Both the position numbers and the translations under genes were made by a program. The notes under the pieces are model-generated. The model searched no databases and had not been told where the DNA came from. It saw only the letters and a program-made list of their open reading frames with translations. DNA of 22,529 nt from CANNBR01 sp964592275 (lineage in GTDB: Bacteria > Babelota > Babeliae > Babelales > CAIQNR01), in assembly GCA_964592275.1 (NCBI GenBank), contig CAZQDJ010000017.1, forward strand, positions 1 through 22,529. The letters run 5' to 3'. The first letter of the stretch is position 1. Each line of letters begins with the position of its first letter. Below are positions 16,094-22,529 of the stretch, in pieces.

Positions 16094-18982
16094 TTAATTC
16101 CGCAATGCCGCAACTACTTTTTGGCAGCGAGTACACAATCCATGCTGATGATCGGTCACTTCCCATTGCCAACAACGAGGACATTTCGTTCCCGGCGCAT
16201 GATTCGCTTTAACTTGAAGTCCTGTTGCATCATCAGTAAAATATGCAATTTCTCCGTCTTCTTCATCTTCTACGTTTTCATACTCTTCTTCTGTGTCAAT
16301 AATATCGCAATCTGACACAATGAAAAATTCTTTCAAGAACTGTTCTCGTGACTGACCTGATTTTTTAATGTCTGACAGAAGCTCCTTTACCAGAGTCATC
16401 GGTTCCATGTTGGTATTCATGATGAGTATTACCTTCGCCTCTAATGAATGTTTAACTGTTCCCTTTTGCCGCAACTGTTCAAGTGCTTTTAAAACACCTG
16501 ATCGTACCGTACGCAGCGCTCCCCACTGTACTTCCCTTTTTGCTCGATCTCCTTGATCGCTCGCTTGCCCCCAAGCAAATGCCATGTGTGCAAAATCCTG
16601 AAGATGAATCGAATCTTTTTTATTTGTTTGATAAAAATCAGATAACTGCTCAGCGGTGAATGATAAAATTGGCGCCATCAATCGAGTCATGGTATCCAAA
16701 ATAATCCAACACACGGTTTGTGCTGACCGGCGTTCGCGACCATCTGCTTTATCGGTATACAAACGATCTTTAATAATATCTAAATAAAATGAACTGAGTT
16801 CTCCGGTGCTATAATCAACGAATGCGTGATAAACACCAGTAAAATTTGTTTGTTGATAGGCACTTTGAACACGTTCAGAAAACAGTGCCAACTCATGCAA
16901 TGCATACTGATCAAGCGCAAGCAATTCATCATACGAAAGCGCATCTTTTTCATGCTTATAGTCATATAAGTTTTGAAGCAAGAAACGGCACGTATTACGA
17001 ATTTTTCTGTACGATTCCTGCACGTTGGTAAGAAGCGTATTTGAAACAACCACATCCCCTTGCATTTCAATACTTGCTACCCACAAACGAAGTCCATCCG
17101 TTCCCATGCGATCAATAATTTCTTGCGGAGCAGTCACGTTACCGATCGACTTGGACATTTTGCGCCCTTTGTCATCAACGGTGTATCCATGCGTAACAAT
17201 CTCTTTCATGCACGGCGAACCTTCCAGCACCATGCTCGTCAGCAATGAACTTTGGAACCACCCACGATGTTGATCAATACCTTCAAGGTACATATCTGCT
17301 GGATACGCAAGAGTTTGATTTTGAGAAAGCACTGCATAGTGACTTACCCCTGAATCAAACCATACATCCAAAATTGCTTGTTCTTTTTTAAAGGTACTAG
17401 CACCACAATCAGAACATTTCATACCCTGTTGTACTAATTCAGAAAGCGCCACACGATCCCAGTATTCAATGCCCTCTTTAGCGATTCCAACAATCACTTT
17501 TTCAAGCATTATTGGATGCACAACTTCTTTGTCGCACTCAGTACAAAGCAAGGCTACAATGGGAGTTCCCCACGTACGTTGACGAGACAAACACCATTCA
17601 AGGCGCCCACCAACTGAAGCTCGCAAATGATTACGCATTGCTTCTGGAAGCATTTTTAATGTTTCCACTGCTGCTAATGATTTTTGTTGTAATCCATTGT
17701 GATATAATTCACAAAACCACTGCCGTGTTGCCCTGAACATAAGGCCATTTCTACAACGCCAGCAATGCGGATACGCATGATTAATCGACGTTTTATAAAT
17801 AAGTCGTTTATGTTCTTGCAGTTTAGTCATCACCCAACCGAGAGCATCTTTAATCGACATACCTTCGAGTTCTCGAGGTTGAATACCTTCGGTATATTTA
17901 CCATCAGGGCTCAATGGAGAAAAGACTTCAAGACCATTTTTTAAACCAACTTCATAATCTTCAGGTCCACAACCAGGAGCACAATGCACGCATGCCGTAC
18001 CATCATCAAGCCCTACAAACTGCGCATCAGCACATACGGGAACTTGTAACCCTTCAATAAAGGGATGATGTGCTTTAAACCCTGCAAGCTCTTGAGCTTT
18101 ACAAGTGGCTAAAATCTCTTTTGGTATTTGAAGCAATGCGCAGATTTTATCGGCAAGAGCAGCAGCTACCACCATCGCTTGACCATTAACATTCAAAACA
18201 ACATACTCAGCGTTCGCTTTTAAAAACACCGCACGATTAAGGGGCAATGTCCACGGAGTTGTTGTCCAGACCAAAAGAGAAACATCTTGGTTTAAACCTT
18301 TAAATGGATGCGAGACCAAAGGAAACTGCACATAAATGGAAGGATCTTTACGATCATAGCGCTCAATTTCAGCCGCAGCCAAAACAGTCTGACACTCGGC
18401 ACACCAGGCAACAGTTTTGTTTTTACGAGAGATATACCCAGCTATTACAAACTTACCAAACGCCTCTACCGTTGCAGCTTCATACTCAGGAGCCATTGTT
18501 TCATACGGATGGTTCCAATCCATAACCACACCAAGACGCTTAAATTCTTCCTTCTGAACTCCAATCCAATGACGAGCATAAGCGCGACATTCTTTTTTAA
18601 GTTCTGCACCTTTAGCTTCAGGATGAAGCGCGGTAACGCGCAATTCTATAGGAAGCCCATGGCAATCCCAACCTGGAGTTACCGGCACATGCTTACCAGA
18701 CATACGTTGAGATTTGGTTACCATATCTTTAAGAATTTTATTGTAAGCAGTCCCTAAATGAATATTTGCGTTAGCGTACGGAGGCCCATCATGCAAAATA
18801 AATTTTGTAGCACCTTCATTTTTTACAAAGGCCTTATCATATAATTTTTCTTGTTCCCAACGACTAATAAGGGTAGCATCATCTAATGCCGCATTCGGAC
18901 GAATCGGAAAATCGGTCTGCGGTAAGTTGAGAGTGTCTTTGTACTGCACTGTTCCATTGGTCTGGTCTTTTATTTCCGCCAT
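16094..18982 (-). CDS. ileS: Isoleucyl-tRNA synthetase
   Basis: IleRS charges tRNA-Ile with isoleucine in the cytoplasm. The 962-residue length is normal. Class I landmarks are present: HDGPPYANANIHLGT (64-78) for the first signature, the CP1 editing domain with VWTTTPWTLPLNRA (238-251) and HCAPGCGPEDYE (333-344), WFDSGVSHY (541-549), and GRKMSKSIGN (606-615). A C-terminal zinc knuckle has Cys934, Cys937, Cys950 and Cys953, as in bacterial type 1 enzymes. The first signature reads HLGT instead of HIGH, so its fourth position is Thr. An acidic stretch (DTEEEYENVEDEEDGE) precedes the zinc knuckle. The ATG at 18982 has AAAGGG upstream. It is a single-gene unit with a terminator right after the stop. 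Confidence 0.97.
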   Translation of the reverse strand: MAEIKDQTNGTVQYKDTLNLPQTDFPIRPNAALDDATLISRWEQEKLYDKAFVKNEGATKFILHDGPPYANANIHLGTAYNKILKDMVTKSQRMSGKHVPVTPGWDCHGLPIELRVTALHPEAKGAELKKECRAYARHWIGVQKEEFKRLGVVMDWNHPYETMAPEYEAATVEAFGKFVIAGYISRKNKTVAWCAECQTVLAAAEIERYDRKDPSIYVQFPLVSHPFKGLNQDVSLLVWTTTPWTLPLNRAVFLKANAEYVVLNVNGQAMVVAAALADKICALLQIPKEILATCKAQELAGFKAHHPFIEGLQVPVCADAQFVGLDDGTACVHCAPGCGPEDYEVGLKNGLEVFSPLSPDGKYTEGIQPRELEGMSIKDALGWVMTKLQEHKRLIYKTSINHAYPHCWRCRNGLMFRATRQWFCELYHNGLQQKSLAAVETLKMLPEAMRNHLRASVGGRLEWCLSRQRTWGTPIVALLCTECDKEVVHPIMLEKVIVGIAKEGIEYWDRVALSELVQQGMKCSDCGASTFKKEQAILDVWFDSGVSHYAVLSQNQTLAYPADMYLEGIDQHRGWFQSSLLTSMVLEGSPCMKEIVTHGYTVDDKGRKMSKSIGNVTAPQEIIDRMGTDGLRLWVASIEMQGDVVVSNTLLTNVQESYRKIRNTCRFLLQNLYDYKHEKDALSYDELLALDQYALHELALFSERVQSAYQQTNFTGVYHAFVDYSTGELSSFYLDIIKDRLYTDKADGRERRSAQTVCWIILDTMTRLMAPILSFTAEQLSDFYQTNKKDSIHLQDFAHMAFAWGQASDQGDRAKREVQWGALRTVRSGVLKALEQLRQKGTVKHSLEAKVILIMNTNMEPMTLVKELLSDIKKSGQSREQFLKEFFIVSDCDIIDTEEEYENVEDEEDGEIAYFTDDATGLQVKANHAPGTKCPRCWQWEVTDHQHGLCTRCQKVVAALRN

Positions 18983-19039
18983 AGAAAGCCCTTTATTATA
19001 CGGTAAGAATCGAACCTTTTTTTCTTTGTAGAGAAACCG

Positions 19040-19067
19040 ATTATACTCCTTTACCCCGATTTCTCAA
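19040..19067 (-). promoter_or_regulatory. Candidate ileS promoter
   Basis: On the minus strand, TTGAGA (19062-19067), a 16-nt spacer and TATAAT (19040-19045) give a leader of about 50 nt before ileS. A second TATAAT at 18995-19000 lies too close to the ATG and has no -35, so it was not chosen. No T-box leader structure was recognised in this short region. Confidence 0.6.
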
Positions 19068-19183
19068 TCAAAATATAGAATGAAAATGAAGACTTTAAGC
19101 TTATTTAAAGGTAATTTTAGAGGCCCCCATTATTAAAAAAAGAACGTTTTTCCTCTTAATTTCAAAAATATGTCACCATCAAT

Positions 19184-19211
19184 TGGACAAAACTTTAAGA
19201 TCATCTATAGT
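19184..19211 (+). promoter_or_regulatory. Promoter of the 19267-20810 gene pair
   Basis: TGGACA (19184-19189), a 16-nt spacer and TATAGT (19206-19211), both 5/6 matches, give a start near 19218 and a leader of about 49 nt. The promoter overlaps the upstream in-frame ATG at 19183, which argues against that ATG being the translation start. Confidence 0.62.
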
Positions 19212-19266
19212 CTCATTTGTAATATTTTATAAAAAATCAAAGATCGCTCTAAACAAGGTACTTTTA

Positions 19267-19866
19267 ATGAAAAATATTTTTTTAGTCATTTTTTTTACAA
19301 GCTTTTTTGGCACTCCATCTCTTAATAAAGCAGCCGACCACACAAAAAACTATCTTGATAGAGAAGCATGCTGGATTGCTACTACATGCGCTCATTTTTT
19401 TGAAAAAGTTACCACTGTTAAGGAATTATGCGAGGCAACCGACACAATAATTGAAAGTCATCCAAATCTTCTCCTATTTCGTGGTTACCTAGAAGATGAC
19501 AGCATTGATACAAAATGGGTTAAAAGCTTAGAGAGAGACCTTCTTTTTATACTCGATCGTAAAAAATACGACTTATCGCTTGAAGAAAGTAAAGAATACG
19601 CACAAGAAAAAATAGCTGAATTCTTTATAGGCTTACGTGGTATACGCTATAAAGAAAAATCTTCTGGCAAATATATAATTGCTCTAGAAAAAGATGATAA
19701 TGATGTCTTTCTACCTCAAGTAGGCCCCGGTCTCAATGAAGAAGAACGAGCACAAGCTACCAAAGAACAGTTCTTAAGGCTCTGGCAAGAAAGAAACGGA
19801 GTAGAAGAGACAACGGCAGAAGAAACAGAATCAAAGGCTAAACGACAACAAATTGTAAGGAGCTAA
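19267..19866 (+). CDS. Small secreted protein of unknown function
   Basis: This 199-residue protein starts at ATG 19267 with AAGG (19255-19258) 8 nt upstream. The longer frame from 19183 has no ribosome site and would bury the signal peptide. The N-terminus MKNIFLVIFFTSFFG is a good signal peptide. The mature part contains three cysteines in the first half, mostly helical charged sequence, and an acidic tail (EEERAQATKEQ to ETTAEETES). No family was recognised. The pentapeptide-repeat gene begins 11 nt after its stop, so the two are almost certainly cotranscribed. Confidence 0.75.
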   Translation: MKNIFLVIFFTSFFGTPSLNKAADHTKNYLDREACWIATTCAHFFEKVTTVKELCEATDTIIESHPNLLLFRGYLEDDSIDTKWVKSLERDLLFILDRKKYDLSLEESKEYAQEKIAEFFIGLRGIRYKEKSSGKYIIALEKDDNDVFLPQVGPGLNEEERAQATKEQFLRLWQERNGVEETTAEETESKAKRQQIVRS

Positions 19867-19877
19867 GAGACCAGGAT

Positions 19878-20810
19878 ATGAATTTTTTTAATGTACCATT
19901 TCTAGTCCTCATTTTTTGTTTTGTAGCAACCGTTCCTGCTGCTGCACCACATAATCTTTTTAATCTTTCTAATGTTGATTTTTCTGATCATGAAGAAGAA
20001 GGGTCAGTTATCACCATGCAAGAAACTACCCCTACCATAATTAACAAATCAGATTTATATGGCTCCTTTAGCAACTTTCATCTTCTTTCACTTCACATAC
20101 AAAATTCACAACTTTCTTCTTATAATTTTCTACGCGCAGGACTTGCCAACGCATGCATTGAGAAGTCAACCCTAAACGGGTCTACTTTTCAAGAGACAGA
20201 AATGCCTACTTCTAAATTATTTGATTCATCATTTAATCATTGTATTTTTTCAAGGGCAAACCTCTTTGAAGTAGAAATTGACAACCATTGTAATTTTACA
20301 AAAGCATCGTTTTTAAAAAGCGATATCAGCTTTGGCTCAATTAAAAACTCAACAGTAGAAGGAGCAACTTTTACCAAATGCGATTTTTTGAGATCAACCA
20401 TACAAACTGTCAATTTCACCAATGCCTCTTTTATCGATTGCCGATTCAGTCGGACTCATTTAAAAAACTTAGACTTTTCCCATACCATAATGCACAACCC
20501 TCGCTTTTTTAAGGCAACCTTAACAAACGTCACCTTTGCTCACTCAACAACCTTACAACACGCTGACTTTCGGAAGTCAAAACTTTTACATGTAAATTTT
20601 GATGAAGTTGACTTGCGCAACACACGTTTTACAGGTGTACACATTTTAGAAGGAACATCTTTTAAAAATGCAAAAATTGATGCAACCACAGAAGCCACGC
20701 CTAAAGAGATTGTCAAACTTGTTAAACTTGGTGCCATAATAATTCCTCATGAAAATCAAGCAGAAACACCTCATCATGCAAAACGAGTACGCTACGGTAT
20801 CTTTCCCTGA
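19878..20810 (+). CDS. Secreted pentapeptide-repeat protein
   Basis: This 310-residue protein has a signal peptide (MNFFNVPFLVLIFCFVATVP, cleavage near AAA at 21-23). From about residue 57 to 270 the chain follows the pentapeptide pattern A(N/D)(L/F)xx, with Phe or Leu recurring every fifth position (SRANLFEVEI, TNASFIDCRF, HADFRKSKLL, DLRNTRFTG). This predicts a right-handed quadrilateral beta-helix. The repeats are somewhat irregular, with inserts near 135-140 and 205-215. A short C-terminal helix (TPKEIVKLVKLGAII) may cap it. Known pentapeptide proteins include DNA-gyrase-protecting mimics, but those are cytoplasmic. An exported one more likely binds a surface or a host partner; that is inference. 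It is the second gene of a two-gene unit. Confidence 0.85.
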   Translation: MNFFNVPFLVLIFCFVATVPAAAPHNLFNLSNVDFSDHEEEGSVITMQETTPTIINKSDLYGSFSNFHLLSLHIQNSQLSSYNFLRAGLANACIEKSTLNGSTFQETEMPTSKLFDSSFNHCIFSRANLFEVEIDNHCNFTKASFLKSDISFGSIKNSTVEGATFTKCDFLRSTIQTVNFTNASFIDCRFSRTHLKNLDFSHTIMHNPRFFKATLTNVTFAHSTTLQHADFRKSKLLHVNFDEVDLRNTRFTGVHILEGTSFKNAKIDATTEATPKEIVKLVKLGAIIIPHENQAETPHHAKRVRYGIFP

Positions 20811-20911
20811 AACCTCTCCTCAACGCTGGACGGATTGCTATTCATAAGGCAACTAGGACTCTTTTTTATTATCACACCATTCCCGCAATAATTTTGTCAT
20901 CCTCTACTCAA

Positions 20912-20940
20912 TGGACAGAAAGAGCGCTTTCCTCTACAAT
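20912..20940 (+). promoter_or_regulatory. Candidate murD promoter
   Basis: TGGACA (20912-20917), a 17-nt spacer and TACAAT (20935-20940) give a start near 20947 and a leader of about 40 nt. The -35 hexamer is the same as at 19184. It lies over the upstream in-frame ATG at 20911, supporting the later start at 20986. Confidence 0.6.
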
Positions 20941-20985
20941 TTCAGCCCAACAATTCTCGTAAAAAAACAGACCGAAAGGGTCTTA

Positions 20986-22269
20986 ATGGTTCAACAATCA
21001 GCGCACCGTTTGTATGTACAGAAAAAAGTGGGCATTTGGGGGTTTGGAAAAACAGGACAAAGTATTCTTGCTTTTATTGCTCCGCACGCTGAAAAAGTTA
21101 CTGTTTTTGAATCAGCTCCTCTTTCTCAAGAACAACTCAATCTTTTAAAAAAACATAATGCTTTACTTGTTCCCCAGGGATACCTTGACCAATTCTTTGA
21201 ACTTAACGACATCATCATTCCAAGCCCGGGAATTGATCTAAGACCCTACGCGCAATGGTCAGAAAAATGGGTGAGTGAACTCGATATTTTTGCAGACAAC
21301 GTTACTGTTAAAACAATAGCCATTACCGGCTCAGTTGGAAAAACTTCTATCGTCACCTTGCTCACAGAGCTTTTGAATCGTTGCGGTATTCGGGCCATTG
21401 CAGGCGGCAACATTGGCACTCCAATGCTTGATCTGATTGCTCAACAAGAAAAGTACCTCGTTATTGTCCTTGAACTTTCAAGCTTCCAGCTTGAACTCTC
21501 TCACTCCTTTGCACCATCAATTGCTACAATCACCAACCTTTTCCCTAACCATCTCGATCGCCATGGAGACATTGCAGACTATGCACAAGCAAAAGGGCAA
21601 CTTCTTGTTCATCAAAAGGAAAGTGATTGGGCCATAATTCCTTTTGAATTCCTTGAAGCTTTTATTCCCTACACCGCTCACCAAAAAGTACTTTGGCTTG
21701 CTGAAGATGCGTATCAAGAACTCATTTCCACGAAATTATTAGACATTACCTTTGTGCAAAATTGGCGCCTTATTTTTGCAATACTTGAACATTATGGCAT
21801 TGAATCAGAAACAGCACTTACTCACTGTAACGCATTAGCTATCCCAGAACATCGCTTTGAACGAGTCGGCACATACAAGGGCATTACTTTTTATAACGAT
21901 TCAAAAGCTACTATTGCCGAATCAATGCTTGAATCTGTTAGGCGTCTTAAAAATCAACCAATTATTCTCTTTTTGGGCGGACTGTGCAAAGGAGTCGATC
22001 GCGCGCTTTCAATCGCACAACTACCAAAAAATGTTATCCATGTATTTTGTTTTGGGAAAGAAGCTGAAGCTATTCATATTCTTTGCAAAGAGAATGGCTT
22101 ACAAAGTAGTGCACACTCGACACTAGAAAACGCTTGGGAAAAATGTAAAAAAAATGCCCAGGCAGGAGACGCTGTTTTATTCTCCCCTGCCGGAGCAAGT
22201 TATGACCTTTTTAAGAATTACGAAGAACGTGGAAACGTTTATAAAAAATTAGTCTCAGCCTTCTTATAA
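20986..22269 (+). CDS. murD: UDP-N-acetylmuramoyl-L-alanine--D-glutamate ligase MurD
   Basis: MurD adds D-Glu to UDP-MurNAc-L-Ala in cytoplasmic peptidoglycan precursor synthesis, using ATP. From ATG 20986 the protein has 427 residues, a normal length. AAAGGG (20975-20980) is 5 nt upstream; the earlier ATG at 20911 has no ribosome site. The N-terminal Rossmann domain has GIWGFGKTG (16-24). The ATP loop is ITGSVGKTS (113-121), where the family usually has GTNGKT. Other Mur ligase landmarks are GGNIGTP, ELSSFQLE (163-170), NLFPNHLDRHG (184-194), the lysine in DYAQAKGQ (Lys203), HRFERV, NDSKAT, FLGGLCKGVD and the C-terminal LFSPAGASYDLFKNYEERG. The MurD assignment rests on the last block and NDSKAT. 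No other mur or fts gene is adjacent in the window. Its last 6 nt overlap a minus-strand reading frame. Confidence 0.94.
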   Translation: MVQQSAHRLYVQKKVGIWGFGKTGQSILAFIAPHAEKVTVFESAPLSQEQLNLLKKHNALLVPQGYLDQFFELNDIIIPSPGIDLRPYAQWSEKWVSELDIFADNVTVKTIAITGSVGKTSIVTLLTELLNRCGIRAIAGGNIGTPMLDLIAQQEKYLVIVLELSSFQLELSHSFAPSIATITNLFPNHLDRHGDIADYAQAKGQLLVHQKESDWAIIPFEFLEAFIPYTAHQKVLWLAEDAYQELISTKLLDITFVQNWRLIFAILEHYGIESETALTHCNALAIPEHRFERVGTYKGITFYNDSKATIAESMLESVRRLKNQPIILFLGGLCKGVDRALSIAQLPKNVIHVFCFGKEAEAIHILCKENGLQSSAHSTLENAWEKCKKNAQAGDAVLFSPAGASYDLFKNYEERGNVYKKLVSAFL

Positions 22270-22466
22270 AACCTTATACTTAAAAAACTTTTTACAGCAT
22301 TCACTAAGAACCGGATAATCAAATCCTGATTCAAGATAAGAAACGATTGGATCTTCAGTACCCTCTGGAAATGGACAAGTAAACATTTCTAAAAACTCAG
22401 AGAATTTTAAATTTTTCTTTTCTGAAAAAATGAAACATAGTAATTCACAGGTGGCTTAAAAGCCAC
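22264..22466 (-). pseudogene. Possible small gene with a frameshift, convergent with murD
   Basis: A good ribosome site (AAGGA, 22474-22478) sits 7 nt before GTG 22466. That frame gives 19 residues (VAFKPPVNYYVSFFQK...) and stops at 22407 in an A/T-rich run. The -1 frame continues from the same A-rich spot as KKNLKFSEFLEMFTCPFPEG... to a stop at 22264. Its only ATG (22386) lacks a ribosome site and would give 40 residues. Joined, the two would make a protein of about 66 residues. It may be a decayed gene, a sequencing error in the A run, or two unrelated chance frames. No family was recognised. Confidence 0.33.
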
Positions 22467-22467
22467 C
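22450..22467. repeat. Short hairpin at the start of the possible small gene
   Basis: GGTGGCT (22450-22456) and AGCCACC (22461-22467) form a 7-bp stem with a 4-nt loop. No T-run follows on either strand, so it is a weak terminator candidate. It covers the GTG start of the possible gene and could alternatively hide that start in the mRNA. Confidence 0.45.
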
Positions 22468-22492
22468 GCTTTATCCTTCCTATCCGAAACTT

Positions 22493-22529
22493 TTATTGAT
22501 TTTGAATGTACTCTCGAATTCTAGCCTCA
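22493..22529 (-). CDS. C-terminal end of a gene running off the right edge
   Basis: One minus-strand frame is open from the edge to TAA at 22493-22495 and ends in EARIREYIQNQ, which reads like the end of a helical protein. Only 11 codons are visible, so neither function nor reality is certain. If real, it would end 26 nt before the GTG of the possible small gene. Confidence 0.3.
   Translation of the reverse strand, partial: EARIREYIQNQ

Noticed and set aside
18308..18757. 149-codon plus-strand frame
   Set aside because: It is antisense to the catalytic domain of ileS, where the real coding frame is certain.
19004..19020. tRNA-like T-arm sequence (minus strand GGTTCGATTC)
   Set aside because: No matching T-stem, acceptor stem or anticodon arm could be drawn around it; only the loop core matches.
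19183..19266. Longer N-terminus of the small secreted protein from ATG 19183
   Set aside because: It overlaps the predicted promoter, lacks a ribosome site and would place the signal peptide internally.
20911..20985. Longer murD N-terminus from ATG 20911
   Set aside because: There is no ribosome site, the added 25 residues do not fit the MurD N-terminus, and the ATG lies at the promoter -35 element.
1..22529. CRISPR array, insertion sequence or prophage
   Set aside because: No regularly spaced direct repeats, transposase, integrase or phage structural gene was seen.

Overview
The window is AT-rich bacterial DNA with clear Shine-Dalgarno sites, sigma70-type promoters and hairpin terminators. 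It mixes conserved housekeeping genes (rplI-dnaB-ruvC, ileS, murD, an lnt-like gene) with a large share of Sec-signal-bearing proteins that I cannot match to named families, or that carry eukaryotic-style domains: ankyrin repeats plus a RING-H2 finger, pentapeptide repeats and long coiled coils. This mixture suggests an intracellular or protist-associated bacterium with a reduced genome. Candidatus Dependentiae (TM6) is my best guess, but that is inference from gene style and no marker-gene phylogeny was possible.

Layout. 1-189: 5' part of a secreted protein (minus strand). 314-3446: two plus-strand secreted proteins, a subtilisin-like S8 protease with an intact catalytic triad and a possible beta-propeller protein. 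3447-3746: intergenic, with a strong hairpin at 3674-3714. 3747-6138 (minus): operon rplI -> dnaB -> ruvC. 6309-7277 (plus): secreted ankyrin/RING-H2 protein behind a near-consensus promoter, facing across a bidirectional terminator a 1773-residue secreted, helix-rich protein (7345-12666, minus). 12767-14199 (minus): an apolipoprotein N-acyltransferase-like gene that lacks the usual C-terminus. Upstream of it, overlapping by 13 nt, is a 46-residue ORF made almost entirely of Cys and Asp/Glu (14059-14199). 14426-16024 (plus): secreted coiled-coil protein with a Gly/Gln-rich linker. 16094-18982 (minus): ileS. 19267-20810 (plus): two-gene unit of a small secreted protein and a secreted pentapeptide-repeat protein. 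20986-22269 (plus): murD. 22264-22529 (minus): a possibly frameshifted small gene and the last codons of another gene.

How the genes relate. The housekeeping genes cover replication and recombination (DnaB, RuvC), translation (bL9, IleRS), peptidoglycan precursor synthesis (MurD) and possibly lipoprotein maturation (Lnt-like). The secreted proteins are interspersed rather than forming one pathway. The best candidates for undescribed biology are the RING-H2/ankyrin protein as a host-ubiquitin effector, the Cys/Asp microprotein coupled to the truncated Lnt-like protein, and the giant helical secreted protein. I saw no tRNA, rRNA, CRISPR array, insertion sequence or phage gene. For three genes (14426, 19267, 20986) I chose an internal start over a longer reading frame, because of ribosome-binding-site spacing and because in two cases a promoter lies over the longer N-terminus.
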